Assembly: GCF_027595985.1 (NCBI RefSeq)
Contig: NC_073302.1
Span: 279,837,116-279,901,115, forward strand
Direction of reading: 5' to 3'
Length of the DNA stretch: 64,000 bases
Origin: Sorex araneus
Lineage: Eukaryota > Chordata > Mammalia > Eulipotyphla > Soricidae
In this document: one piece after another, positions 44,501 to 56,560 of the stretch
Layout: the number at the start of each line of letters is the position of its first letter
How positions within the stretch are numbered: position 1 is the first letter of the stretch
The notes under the pieces: model-generated
The model's input: the letters and a program-made list of their open reading frames with translations, nothing else
What the model was told of the DNA's origin: nothing
Databases searched by the model: none
Position numbers and translations under genes: made by a program

Positions 44501-45234
44501 TAAAAACACAAAATGAGAAACAAAGTAATTTTATGTAAAGTAGTTTGCAGATAATTGTTATGCAAGATGCAATTGGACAGATGCTTACACTTTTAAATAT
44601 AATACTAGAATTTAAAATATATAATAAAATGAAACTTAAGTACCACTTCGAAAATGTGGAATCGATTTGATCATTATAAATGCGTAATAGGAAGCAAAAT
44701 GTGTGCTTGATGATATTTATTGAAGAGTTAGTGATCAGGCCAGCAACAGATAGGAATGAGAATATTTTAGTAAAAATGGGATCAAGCCCCAAGTTCTGTC
44801 TTTCATTAAAAATTGTTATTTCTGTAAAAAGCAACTACAGATCATGAGAAAGATCAGAGAAGTGAATGTCTGCCAGAATCAAACTACCACTTTAGGAAAA
44901 TTCTTATTCTCTTTAGTACAGTTGAAAAATAGAAAAGAATAGCGATAGAATTTTTATACTTCAGACACTATCTGCCTGAAGATAATATTTGTGCATATGT
45001 TGGCTCATATAGTCACTCAAGCAAAGAAATGAGTCATAGAGGGCATCTTGCGGCAAATAGCATATAATGCAGAAAACTACAGGAAAGAAACCCTTATACA
45101 TAATTGTATTAAAAGGATCTTTTAAGAAATGATTGTTATATTTTCTCCAATAGCCATAGATAAAATTAGAAGTGATATATTAGTTTTAAATGATGAATTT
45201 ATAGATGCTTTAAAAGTTTTAATAGATTATAGAA
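44501..45234. other. AT-rich intergenic DNA
   Basis: No feature recognised. A 161-codon antisense frame crosses it (44,834-44,349) but is composition-driven and partly overlaps the SINE. Confidence 0.4.
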
Positions 45235-45378
45235 AGTAAATGGTTTAAGACATTTGCCTTAAATGTGGTCAACCTAGTTTGATTCAAGAACCCCATGGTT
45301 CCACTAAGTACTTCTCTGTGGAGTGACACCCAGGCACAGAGCATGCAATAGTTCCCAAGCACCTCAATGTGCAATAAA
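45235..45378 (+). repeat. Old SINE-A-like copy
   Basis: 'cctagtttgattcaagaacc' and 'gtgacacccaggcacagagc' in SINE order. Confidence 0.5.
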
Positions 45379-45481
45379 AATTCATCCTACCGTGTTTATA
45401 ACATATAATTTATCTACAAATACAAGAAGCTATAGTAGAAGAATGAAGTGGTAAAATAATAAAATAAAGTACAGCCAGGTA

Positions 45482-46020
45482 AGTGAAATGAGCCAGAAAG
45501 AGAGGGACAGACATAGAAATATTGCACTCATCTGTGGAATATAATATAGCAGAGTAGGAAACTAATACCCAAGAATAGTAGTATATAATACGAGGACATT
45601 GGCTCCATGGCTTGGAAACTAGCCTCATACACTGGGGGAAAGTCATCCCAGATAGAGAAGGGAAAACCAAGTAAAATGTGATTGGAAATCCCGAGCGGGG
45701 AGGGAGATGCACGCTGAATGTAGACTAGAGACTAAGCATGATGGCCACTCAATACCCCTATTGCAAACCACAACATCCAAAAGGAGAGAGAGAGAGAACA
45801 AATTGGAATGCTCTGCCACAGAGGTGGAGTGGGGTGGGGGGGATAGGATAGGGAGGTGGGAGAGATGATTGCTTCATAAGTGGTAGAGAATGGACACTGG
45901 TGGAGGGATGGGCTCTCGAACATTGCATGAAGGAAAAACAAGCACGAAAATGTGTGAATCTGTAACTGCCCCCTCACTGTGACTCACTAATTAAAAAATA
46001 AATAAATTATTAAAAAAATT
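45482..46020 (+). mobile_element. L1 3' end, 5'-truncated, 15-bp TSD
   Basis: AAGTACAGCCAGGTA lies at 45,467-45,481 and 46,021-46,035. The 539-bp insert starts at the last codons of ORF2 ('agtgaaatgagccagaaaga') and runs through the 3' UTR to an A-rich tail. It is the sense counterpart of 34,503-35,044 and shows that this L1 lineage was recently active. Confidence 0.93.
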
Positions 46021-46182
46021 AAGTACAGCCAGGTATAAATGTCTAAAGTAAGACCTTAAAAAGTCCCATTAAACAACACAAAGTTTTGACACACAGCTAC
46101 ATTCTCTCTGTCTATACGACTCACTGAAATCTTTAGCTTTTGTAGAAAACCAATTATTTTTATTGATTGATTGATATTGATT

Positions 46183-46367
46183 TTTTTTGCCTGGCATCAC
46201 ACCCGATGATGATCATTGGTCACTTCTGGCTCTGCACTCAGGAATCACTCCTGGTGGTGCTTGGGAGACCATATGGAATGCTGGGTCATTGAAAGCCAAC
46301 TTGAATCCGCGTTGGCTGCATGCAAAGCAAATGCCCCACCCGTTGTCTATGGCTCCAGACCTGAAAG
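46183..46367 (-). mobile_element. SINE-A, antisense
   Basis: Poly(T), 'catcacacccgatgatgatc', then the antisense head 'tgtctatggctccagacct'. Confidence 0.8.
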
Positions 46368-46841
46368 TCAATTATTTTTTAAATTTAATTATTGAACATC
46401 TAAAGGGCCTTTATTGTGATGACACCTGAGATCCTGAACAATAACTTCTGCCTTAGTAGCTGCTTACAATTCTATACTCTTGAGAGATACTTCTTGATAC
46501 AGCAAAGATTCTCATAAACCTCTGAAAAACAAGATTGCACTATCTAAAAGTGCTTCTGGAGATGATACTTTTACTGTAAAAATGTTAGCCTGGTCTTTTC
46601 TGATCAATGACTAAAGGAATCAGATATTTTGGGAGCATTGTAGGGACTATTAACCGGATAGACAAGAGTCCTTTGGCTTCAAGGAAAAATATTTATATTA
46701 TAAGCTTTATAATATACATGATTGGTAAGTCTTCAGTTTTACCTCAATGACATAGAGTCATAAAAGTTCTAAGAAAGGTCTAATCCATGATACTGATAAG
46801 AGATTTATACAGGGTTTTAAAACAATTATTAGATCAAATAT
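46368..46841. other. AT-rich intergenic DNA
   Basis: No feature recognised. Confidence 0.5.
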
Positions 46842-46992
46842 AGGGCTGGAGATATAGTGTAGCAGGTAAGCTGCTTGCCTTGCATACGGATGACTGGGGT
46901 ATTCCATATTAGCCTTTCCAGGACTGAATCCCGAGCGGCCAGACAGGAGGAAGCCCTGAGCATTACTGGGTGTGGCACCCAAACAAACAAAA
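46842..46992 (+). repeat. SINE-A-like copy, internally shortened
   Basis: 'gggctggagatatagtgtag' head and 'ccctgagcattactgggtgt' end with (AAAC)n tail. The middle is diverged. Confidence 0.75.
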
Positions 46993-48027
46993 ATATACCA
47001 GCATGTTTCCTTAATATGGAGTTTGAAAATATGACATTAATCAATTATTACGGAATGAATTTAGAAACTTAGTGTATTGTCCATGTATTAGAAATTTGCT
47101 TAATAAAAATTAAATAATTCTTGGGTGGAAATACATAAGCACTATAATTGGATGATATTATGAAAGATTAAAGTGTAAAATAAGACAATTTAAATAGGAA
47201 CGAAGAGATTTTTGAAACTAAGATTATTCTTAAAGTTACAAAAAAATTATTAAAGTAAGTCTAAAAAGACTAACAAGCAGTGTGTTTCATCTTCAATGAA
47301 AATTGAATGATGTAATTAGTAATAAGACAATGGTAGTTCTGATATAAAATATAAGGGTGATACAATATTTTTGTTGTGATGGTCTTTTCACTTGGATAAT
47401 TTGAACCACAGTTGGTTTTAGAGCTATGTTATTATTCAGGCTAAGTAAATTTAAACTTGCAATAGCTCTATATCTTTATAGGAAAGATTGGTTATTGTGA
47501 CAAAGAAATCAATTTATTACTAATTCTACTATTGATTTACTATGTGTCCTTGAGCCAGGCAATTAACTTTTTCTGACTCTGTTTCTTAATTTATAAGGTG
47601 CAGGTGCCAATATTGTACAGGAATAGTAGAATAAATTTTATGTTTCCAATGAAAAAAAAAACCAGGTTACAGAGTGTGCTGTGTGATAGAAATCTTGTCA
47701 GCTATTTTTGAACATTAGCATTTAACTTCTAAGAAAGGTATCTAACCTAGACAGATTTCTAAGTCTATAAATTGGTATAAAATAAGTGTAGAAATTTAAA
47801 GATGAAAAAATGTATCTTCTTGTTTCCAACAAAGAACAAATGCATTTTAAATATGAATTATGGGTCACCAGAATTGCATGTGTTTTCCACAGGATAGCAA
47901 TGGTGATGCCAATTAATGCTTAAAATGGGTTAGAAATATTTTTTTATTGGGTTAGATATTTTTTTCTTTCCATATCATGACAAACTGCAACAGTTTACAC
48001 CAATAATTTTCTTGATGATTTTATTTG
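46993..48027. other. AT-rich intergenic DNA
   Basis: About 1 kb with no recognised feature. Confidence 0.5.
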
Positions 48028-48205
48028 TTTTGCTCTTGTTTTATGCCACACCTAGCTATACTCAGGACTTACTCCTGACTCTGAACTCAGGGATCACTCC
48101 AAGTGGGGCTCATGGGGACCATAGGGGTGCCAATATTTGAACTCAGATCTGCCATGTGCAATGCCAGTGCCCTATCAATATACTATCTCTCTTCTCCGCT
48201 AATTT
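48028..48205 (-). repeat. SINE-A-like copy, antisense
   Basis: 'tgccacacctagctatactc' to 'atactatctctcttct'. Diverged. Confidence 0.7.
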
Positions 48206-49010
48206 TTTTCTTTGTAGAAGATTATATCATAGATCTGAGCATACAGGGTTGTAGGTAGGGATTGGGTTTATTGAGCATATTGGGTGGATTGGCTTGATTG
48301 GGTTGACTGGAAGTAATATGGGTTCCTAGGTGGAGTCTCTGTAGCATATAGGTATTCATTAGTGGGTAACAGTGGACACCAAAACCATACCTCTCAGTCA
48401 ACAAAATGTGTGAGGATTGGATGGACCACAGTATATGGAGGCGTAGGTTAAAGCAGACCAAGGGAGACAGGGAGAAAGGAAGAAGGTAATGGGCATTTCA
48501 GTTTGGGAAGTTTATAGTAACTTCACCTACCAATATTACAAATTTTAACACTGTTGTAACTAAACTTAGAGAGAGAGAGAGAACAAGAGAATGAGAGAGA
48601 GGAAGAGAAAGATAGGGAGAGAGTGAATGGACTTCAAATTGGAAACATAAAAAATATACATAGAAATCTGACTTTGTGATCTGAGACATATCCTGGATAT
48701 ATGATGCTTATCTGTGTTTTCTTGTATAAATCTTAACTACCTATGTCCTTGAAATTTGAATTAAAAAAATCTCTGATTTGTCAAAGTCTGAACTGACAAT
48801 CTCATCCTGAATCTCAGTGTTACTGATTAATTTATTTTTATTTATTGTGATGACAAGTTTGCAAAACTCTAAAGATAGACTATATAACATACTTGATTTC
48901 TCTATATTTTACACTATAAACAAATTAACATTGAAATGTACATGTGTTGTTGTTTAAAACATTTGAGTGACTGTTAGTCTGCTGGTTCTCCAGTGAACAA
49001 TTTTTGGCAT
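48206..49010. other. Intergenic DNA with low-complexity tracts
   Basis: A GATTGG/TTGGGT-rich stretch lies at about 48,250-48,315 and a (GA)n tract at about 48,569-48,622. No gene recognised. Confidence 0.5.
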
Positions 49011-49240
49011 ATATATTTTCCAGTAGCTAGGGGTCACACCCAAGGACTGCTCCTGGCACCATGTAATCCCACCAATGGCCAATATCCAGAGATTTAAAAC
49101 CAACCTTCCAGAAGAGAGCAACGCAGAGAGTCTCTTGCCCTTGCGCCTGGCTGTCTTCCCCAGGACCCCTTGGAGGGGGTGGGCTCCAGTTTCCCTCCCC
49201 GCCCAAAGCAGAGGCACGCCCAACAATTTTCAAGGATCCC
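49011..49240 (+). repeat. Long-B 5' region fragments, rearranged
   Basis: 'ttttccagtagctaggggtc' and 'cagagagtctcttgccc...ggaccccttggagggggt' match the complement of 1,700-2,012, but their order is different: in the first copy the 'gagtctcttgccc' block comes first on the element strand. This copy is therefore rearranged, or two fragments lie side by side. Confidence 0.6.
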
Positions 49241-49459
49241 TAGTTTCTGGGAAAAGAATTCAGATCCTAGAGCACATCACCTACCTCCAACCCTATGTGT
49301 TTAGGACTCCCAGGTACCAGGTTGCATTTTGTTGTGCAAGACCTCTGTCTGTAATTCTTAGTCAAATGGACCAGCGGTTCAATGCAGGGCCCAGGCTGCA
49401 CTACTGCTTGGGGCAGATCTCCCCAGAGCCAGCCTGGCTTTACTTGAGGTCCTCCAGGT
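49241..49459. other. Unassigned GC-balanced sequence
   Basis: It may continue the preceding repeat. I recognise nothing in it. Confidence 0.35.
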
Positions 49460-49585
49460 GACAGTAGTGCTTTGGCAACCACCTGATATCAGAAATTATG
49501 CAAAAATGCAGTGTCAAGGTCTTAACCGGCCAGCTAAGTGCAAGGCCAGCACCTTACCAGCTGTACTATCTCTGCAGCTCTGGAA
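49460..49585 (-). repeat. Old SINE fragment, antisense
   Basis: 'gtgcaaggccagcaccttac' and 'gtactatctctgcagctct' are antisense SINE-head-like. Confidence 0.45.
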
Positions 49586-49859
49586 ATCAGGATATTTTAA
49601 TTACTCAATGAATAGCAGTTCTCCAGAAATAGCTGTGCCTGGAAATAAAGTGGAAATTATCAGAAATGTGTTTTCATAATTTTGTGACTGTCAAAAATAT
49701 ATAGGTTCTAACTCTTTCCTTAGTGGAAAAATCAAAGGATATTGTATGTGGTCCCCTGAATTCCTTTATCAGTGCTTCCTGAACAAAGAGCCCAGAGTAA
49801 GTCCTGTGAACACTACCAGCTGCAACCCATACCACTCCCCACCCCAAATTATTATTTTT

Positions 49860-50052
49860 TCTGTCCTATAGTGACAGCTCAGAGGCTGAATACACACTTT
49901 GCTTGCAGGAGACCTGCATTGCATCGAGATGCCATCTATTGCTCAAAACATTTCAGGAGCAACCCTGAAATATTTCTAGCAAGAGCTGGAAATATCCCCT
50001 GAGTACTGCTGGCTATGATTCAAAAATAAAAATAATAATAATAATAATAATA
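49860..50052 (+). repeat. Old SINE-A-like copy with (AAT)n tail
   Basis: 'aggagacctgcattgcatcg' and 'cccctgagtactgctggcta' are SINE-like. The tail is AAAAATAATAATAATA. Confidence 0.5.
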
Positions 50053-50908
50053 GATACAACATTAAATTAAATACCCTTATTATTTTAAAAATTTGGAATC
50101 CTCCATAGCTTCTAAATTTTGTTATGTACAATGAAATCATTGGCTACTGAGTAACAGTTTATACTATTTTAATTAGACAGGATGAATTATCATCAGATCT
50201 CTTAAGAGAATTTTTCCTGATAAGTAAAATCAGATGTTTGAGACAGGTTTGAGCCAGTTTATAATTCAACTTGTCTCAGTACTGCTTTGCACAGGGACAC
50301 TCAGGAAATAACTACAGCAAATCACAGGTTGCCATCTTCATCTTAGAATGGAAAATTTTTTGTTAGGAGACACTGTTAATACACTACAATACTTCTTACA
50401 TACTCAGTAAAGAAGTTCAAAACATATAATTTTTTCGTAAAGAAGAAAAACTGTGATGAAGGAAAAGAAAAGAAAAATGGAAATAGAAGTGTTAAGTATG
50501 AGACCAGAACATTTATACCTTAAATTACTTGATAATTGACTCTTTTTTCACATGTGACTTTTCCAATTAAATATAATATTAAACTGATGCTTTGACCCAG
50601 ATATTATGCTTTATCTCTGAGTCACTTGGATTTACATTCTTTATTATATTGTCTGAATATTCATATTAGTTATACTTTTTTTAAAAGTGTGCACCCCATT
50701 TCAAGTCACAAATAACATCATTTAAAATCCTTTAAAATCACAAAAAACTTGAATGATGACTCCTAATATATTGTTTTATTATAATTATTGTTGTTGTTAT
50801 TATTATTACTGTTATAATTATCTTATTTTTGTTCCATTTATACCACCAGAGATATTTGGACTACCTACGAACCTGATATTTCCTTTTTTTTCCCTTCTGC
50901 TTGCATTC
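50053..50908. other. AT-rich intergenic DNA
   Basis: No feature recognised. Confidence 0.5.
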
Positions 50909-50909
50909 A

Positions 50910-50994
<85 letters not shown>

Positions 50995-51005
50995 TTCCTT
51001 CATTT

Positions 51006-51093
<88 letters not shown>

Positions 51094-51280
51094 TTTCTTT
51101 CTTTCTTTCTCTCTCATTCTTTCTTTTTCTTTTCTTCCTTTCCCTTCCCCTTCCTTCCTTCCTTCCTTCCTTCCTTCCTTCCTTCCTTCCTTCCTTCCTT
51201 CCTTCCTTCCTTCCTTCCTTCCTTCCTTCCTTCCTTCCTTCCTTCCTTCCTTCCTTCCTTCCTTCCTTCCTTCCTTCCTG
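50909..51280. repeat. Large pyrimidine microsatellite, (CTTT)n then (TTCC)n
   Basis: (CTTT)n from about 50,909 to 51,110 with a CCTT/CATTTT interruption near 50,992-51,005. A mixed junction at about 51,104-51,145 follows, then about 135 bp of (TTCC)n. All long frames over it are periodic Ser/Phe/Leu or Lys/Arg/Glu/Gly artefacts. Confidence 0.98.
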
Positions 51281-51296
51281 TGAAACTATCAAGCAT

Positions 51297-51535
51297 AGTT
51301 CAAATGGCCAAGAGGCTGCTCCTGGGATACTTAGGCACCAGTGCTGGCAGCTTGGTGCATGGAAATAGCAGTGCCAGAGCCCTGAAATGATGAGAATTAC
51401 CCTGGCAATGCTGAGGGACCTCTAGGGCCATGTAAGGTGGTGCTCAAGGGACCACAGGGTACCAGGAACAAATAGGGGACAGCTGTATGCAAGGCACAAA
51501 TATTGATTCCAATACTATATCTCTGTTCCCAGCAT
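51297..51535 (-). repeat. Old SINE-like copy, antisense
   Basis: 'ggtgctcaagggaccacagg' and 'gctgtatgcaaggcacaaat' and 'tactatatctctgttccc' in antisense SINE order. About 240 bp, longer than usual. Confidence 0.5.
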
Positions 51536-51889
51536 TTATTTTTTCCTTAGTCTTTTCTCAAGCCTCAACTTTCTTCAGCACTTTCTCAAATTTAAAATGG
51601 ATGCAGCCCTTATGTTATATAAGATAAGTGGAGTTTTATCAAGTGAGTCCTGTTCCTCACTCTGGTTTCAGGGTTTCCTTTTATGCCCAAACAGGAATAA
51701 GCGTTTTTCAGTGTCCACTTAACCTTAAGTTCTGTTATGTCAATTGCAGCCTTTCTGTCTTCACAATTCTTTAGTAATGTATTAAATGATTCTCCACTCC
51801 AGGGGAAGATGATTATTTTTATAATAAGTAAATCATCACTCAAATCATCAAGTCAGTGTCCCTAACAAAAATGAAAAATGTGAGAACTA
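51536..51889. other. Intergenic DNA
   Basis: No feature recognised. Confidence 0.5.
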
Positions 51890-52115
51890 TATTTCCAGGG
51901 ACAGGGAACGTTTCCTACAGTGAGTGACTAGAGAAGTTTCTCTGTGTGCAGCGCGGGACACCCTGAGAAGCCTGAGCATCGTCGCCTTAGCCGCAAGTGG
52001 CTTCTCGGAGTTGTTTTGCAACTGCCTTTTGCCATTGGTGATGTCATTCTCTTCCCTTGATAGAGTGGCACGGAGAGGATCTAGTCTGCACGGTCTCTTG
52101 AAAAAAAAATAATAA
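51890..52115. other. Unassigned CpG-containing patch ending in A tract
   Basis: It contains several CpG sites in otherwise AT-rich DNA ('cagcgcgggacaccctgaga', 'agcatcgtcgccttagccgc') and ends in A9 at about 52,102. It could be a retroposed fragment, but no source and no TSD could be identified. Confidence 0.35.
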
Positions 52116-53042
52116 TATGCGTCGATCATCTTTAAATAGATAAAATTCCTGTGCACATATATAAAATAAATTGTAGTAAATTTCATGGGTCATTACAAGA
52201 AAGAAAACAAATCAAAAGAGAATAACTAATGATTAGAAAGTAGCTCACTTTAGAACTGACCTGTATAATGTATTACATTTTGATGAAATAAAATCTTCGC
52301 ATTTTTATATTTATAAGATACAAAAGATGATATGATCATAATGATATGGATGATTGATTACAAATAGCAAGAACCCTTTACACTACTTCCTTATATTGAG
52401 TTATTTGTCCTCACAACTTATCTACAGTGCTTGCATCATTAATTTTTAAAATAAAATCTCGAAAAAAGTTCATGTAAAATTAGGTGATGATGATTAGATG
52501 ATGGTCTATCAAAATTTCAAACTGTAAATAATAAATCTGCTTCATTTGTGTAACTTTATTCGTTGTTATTTAAACAAAAATTCAGTTGAAAGTTTATTAG
52601 AAACCGCGTCTCAGTATCCTCATGAAAATAAAAAAATGTATTTTTAGAAAGAAAGATAACTAAATGTTACACAAATGACTAAAGTATGCTTGTTTTAGGT
52701 AAGTGTGTTCACCAGGAATTGAGAAGAGAATTATGCTAATAAAAATAAGTCCATGTCCAGGCTTTATTTTGATGGAGAAATAGTAAATACAGAGATATAG
52801 TACTTGTTTCTGAGAGCAGATGTAACAAAGGCTGTGAAGGTTAATAACAACCCCCTAGCCCGCACCTGCAATAAGAGTTTGAAAACTAGGTTTCTGATAA
52901 TCAGAGATCAAGATGTTGTTGAAGTTGTTCTGTATCGCTCCTCTTCTGGCCAAGTAAAATTTTGTGCTGCTCTCTTTGTACCTGCTGAGTCTTTCTTTGG
53001 TCATACTAATTTATTTTATTTATATATTTATTCATTTTTTAA
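52116..53042. other. AT-rich intergenic DNA
   Basis: No gene recognised. 52,800-53,000 is slightly less AT-rich and has a 98-codon frame running into the next SINE; I see no domain. Confidence 0.45.
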
Positions 53043-53215
53043 TTTTTTGCGTTTTGGGGGTCACACCCGGCGATGCACAGGGATTACTCCTGGCTCATGA
53101 ACTCAGGAATTACTCCTGGTGGTGCTCAGAGGACCACATGGGATGTCGGCAATCAAACTTGGGTCAGGCACGTGCAAGGCAAACACCCTACCTTCTGTGC
53201 TAATGCTCAGGTACC
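53043..53215 (-). mobile_element. SINE-A, antisense
   Basis: 'gggggtcacacccggcgatg' to 'accttctgtgctaatgctca'. Nearly full length. Confidence 0.88.
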
Positions 53216-54290
53216 TACTAATTTATTTTTATAAAGATAATAACTACTACGCTAGATTTAGACCCACCTTGATACATTTATTTTCAATTCATGATCACTA
53301 TAAAGACCATCCATTCAAAAACAGTTGAATTTGGGGTACTATGATACAGGGACTTTAAAATATAAATGCTTTGGGAACTAACTGCAGTGTAGAATATAAT
53401 AAATGCCATAGATTAATACCAAGGTTTGGCCTGAGGTTGTGACTTTCTATACAGTTTAAACTGATAAAATAAAGGCTGGACCTTATGAGTCTCAATTTTT
53501 TTCATTTTTCGACATAGAGAGTATTAAATGTACATTGAAGAGTAAAATGTATAAATAGAGGAAGTCTCAAGGTACCAGAACACCTCTAATACTTGAATAC
53601 TGTGAGAAAATTTTCTAGAATGAAACAAGGACTTTTCACGGGATGAAATAGTTATCTTCATTTGGAGGCCTGAATGATGAAAACAGTAAAGGACTAAAGT
53701 CTCACCAAACATCAATATTCTTTCATTCTTTTGTGAGCTTTGCCCAGATCAAGTAAAGGTGCCAAAGTAATTACAGACATAGTTAAGTTGTTGTCAGAAT
53801 ATTTTTCTCTTAAATAGAACCATAGCCTTTTTACTGGAAGCTATGAATAGTTTATAACAGATGGCAAAAATAATTTAAGTTTACCAATCACCCAACCTTA
53901 TGATAAGGACATTTATTATTGATTATTTAAACAAGCTCACTGATATTAAAGGATGAAGGTAATACTTTTCAAACGATGCAATCAAAGAAATACTGAATTT
54001 TCTATTATTAGCACTAGAAGTGGAAAGAGGCTGATCACCAAATAATTCCATTGACTATAAAGTGGAAAATGAAAGGAAAAAAATGATTCCCTTGAAATTT
54101 TAGGAGGTTTACACCTCTGCAAATATGTGAGTTTAATCCAGTGATACCTTCTTAGACTTTATTTATTATTTACCTGAATCTGGTTATATTTATTTGTTAC
54201 ACAAACACTTATTTAGCCTAACCATGTTTAAAGCCTTCCGTTGAGGACTGATGTCCACCCATGTAAGAGTTTAGATTTCGTTTTTCAGTA
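53216..54290. other. AT-rich intergenic DNA
   Basis: No feature recognised. Confidence 0.5.
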
Positions 54291-54308
54291 AAGAGTTTAG
54301 TAGCACTT

Positions 54309-54481
54309 GGGGCTGGAGTGATAGCCCAGAGGGTAGGGCTTTTGCCTTGCATGTGGTCAATCTGAGTTCGATTCCCAGCATCCCATATGGTCCCCTGAAC
54401 ACTGCCAGGAGTAATTTCTGAGTGCATGAGCCAGGAGTAACCCCTGTGCATAGCAGGGTGTGATTCAAAAAAGAAAAAAAT
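54309..54481 (+). mobile_element. SINE-A with near-perfect TSD
   Basis: AAGAGTTTAGTAGCAC (54,291-54,306) and AAGAGTTAGTAGCAC (54,482-54,496) differ by one T. Head GGGGCTGGAGTGATAGCCCA, body and A-rich tail present. Confidence 0.92.
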
Positions 54482-54524
54482 AAGAGTTAGTAGCACACAT
54501 TACTAAAGTCACCAACAGCATTAG

Positions 54525-54960
54525 CTTTTTTATTTTTTTATTTTATTGAATCACCGTGAGATACAGTCACAAAGCTTTCATGTTGAGATTCAGCCATACA
54601 ATGATCAAATACCCCTCCTCCACCAATGCACATTTTGCACCACCATTGTCCCCGAAATCTCCTCCCCTCCCATCCCCATCCTCACCCTGCCTCTATGGCA
54701 GACAATTTTTCCAATACCCTCTCACTACTTTATGGGCATCATGCTTTGCCTGAAATAACAGTGTTCAAGCCTGCCTGCCAGGGGTAGATGTTCGATAATT
54801 TATTTTCCATTGCTGATTTTGAATATCATGAGAGTTTGCTCAGCCACTTTGTGGTCATGTGCTTCTGGAATCTTACATTGTAAATGGTTGGGCCCCAGAG
54901 ATGTCCCTGTAGGGCACTAATCCATTTGAGGATTTAATTGGGAGTCTCTGGAGCAGGACT
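54525..54960 (-). mobile_element. L1-like 3' end, antisense
   Basis: 'ttattgaatcaccgtgagat' and 'cccctcctccaccaatgcac' match the L1 3' UTR at 34,503. The right part (54,770-54,960) is weaker. Confidence 0.7.
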
Positions 54961-55129
54961 GTCAGTGCGCTAAGATGGCACCTGGGGTAAGCTTGTGGGT
55001 GTGACAGTCAAGCCTTGGAGCAGGTGGAGAACCGGTGTAAAATCTAAAGCTCACCAAGGGGCGAGTGCACTCGCAGGCTCTCCGGGCGGCTCTGTCTCAC
55101 CACCCGCGTTCGGTGCTCTGGAACCGCAG

Positions 55130-56064
55130 TGTGTGGACTGGATCAGGACGGCCAGTGGTCAAGGACAGGCGAAGGAAGAACGAGGACCAAGCTGGTTGCT
55201 GATTAGTTACCGTTTATTCAATCTTTCATCTTTCTCATCTCCCGCACTCCCAGCTCCAGCCTCTCTCTGGATCTACTGCCGCTTCTTCCTGGCTTCTCTC
55301 TCTCCTCCTACTTGTCTCTCCCACCTTGCCCTCTAGGCTACACCCAGCCAGGTAGCAAAATCAACATAAGAAAGCCCTTCCTGAGGGCAGGGCACTCCAA
55401 AGCCCTTCCTCACTCTTAAGGTTTTTTTCTTTTCCTTAGTCCAGGAACTTATTAACATCTTAATACTAGTTATTTTTGTATGGACATAGCAAGGGATACA
55501 TTGAGGCTTGCAAGGCAGCTCTCCTGGTAACATCTTGCCACAGGCTCAGACCACAGCACTCAGGCCAGATTAATCATTCCTCACCCTAGCAGGGTCCGAA
55601 TCTGGTTATCACTGTTTGGATCATAACAACATTTGTCCATGATCAAGCTCTTAACTTATAGTTAAGCATTAGGCACTTTGGCCAGGCCCATCTTGATGCC
55701 AGGGTAGCACACAACTCACCGCTTGCCCTGGGTCCTTCTTGTCCCACGTCGGGACCGTGCTTTGGGGGTGCTAAGAAGTAAGGGCAGCTGAGGCTTAGGT
55801 CAAGAGAACAGATGCCCTGGAGGAAAATATCATGTAGAGTCAAATGACTCCCAGGTTACAAAAGCATAACATTTGTTAAGTCTTCCTGTGTCCATACAAA
55901 AAGGACTTGCTCTGAATAAACTATGCAAAGGACTCAAAGAAAAGAGAAAACATTACTTACAAGTCAACAGAACACTAAGAAAGAAGCTACAAATAAACAA
56001 AGAGGAATAGGAGCACGGGAGTAACCCAATAAACCTAAACTACGTGAGGCTATGTTATCCTACA
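55130..56064 (-). repeat. LTR-like repeat, copy 3
   Basis: On the minus strand it starts TGTAGGATAAC (from 56,064) and has AATAAA (complement of 'tttatt' at about 55,213) near its 3' end. About 930 bp. It aligns with 1-908 and 5,811-7,036 in the same orientation. Left edge uncertain. Confidence 0.6.
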
Positions 56065-56094
56065 AACCAGGAAGGGATAGCCTGGCATTTCTGT

Positions 56095-56285
56095 CGCCAT
56101 GCAGCTTGGAGATTTAATCCTGGACACCTCATACCTGGGCCTTGCTTGTAGAAGTTCTTTGTGGCCAGGATTCCATTTGGAGTAAGTGGGGAGAATGCAC
56201 CTGCTCCATCTGGGTGCCCCGTGAAATTGGCTCAGTACTGGACCCTGAGGGATTCTCCAGTGCTATGATGTCTCCGGGACTCGCT
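56095..56285 (-). repeat. Long-B 5' region fragment
   Basis: 'gcagcttggagattt', 'ctcatacctgggccttgctt' and 'tagaagttctttgtggc' align with 1,785-1,870 in the same orientation. Confidence 0.5.
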
Positions 56286-56409
56286 GCTGTGCCCATCCCT
56301 TCTTGTAAGTTAAGTCTTCAATGCAACTGTTATTTTAAATAACATGCATGGTATTGTGTTATCAGTTATAAAAATGGATATAGAAGAATATCAAAAGGAT
56401 TCATTAAAG

Positions 56410-56560
56410 AAGAAAAAAGATTGTTGGGGTAGGATGATGGCTTAAGTGACAAATAATATCTGTAAGCCTCTGAGTTTAACTCAATTCTGATTGACAACCA
56501 CCCCAAGCACTGAAGGGAATAGTCCTGAAAGTTAAGAACCACCCAGCAGGTCCAAACAAG
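56410..56560 (+). repeat. Old SINE-like copy
   Basis: 'tgagtttaactcaattctga' and 'caccccaagcactgaaggga' suggest a very diverged SINE-A. Confidence 0.35.

Noticed and set aside
44349-44834. 161-codon antisense frame as a membrane protein
   Set aside because: It starts in AT-rich DNA and runs through an old SINE copy. Hydrophobicity comes from T-rich codons.
50753-51368. Long open frames of Ser/Phe/Leu or Lys/Glu/Arg/Gly repeats
   Set aside because: They are translations of the (CTTT)n/(TTCC)n microsatellite on both strands and not proteins.
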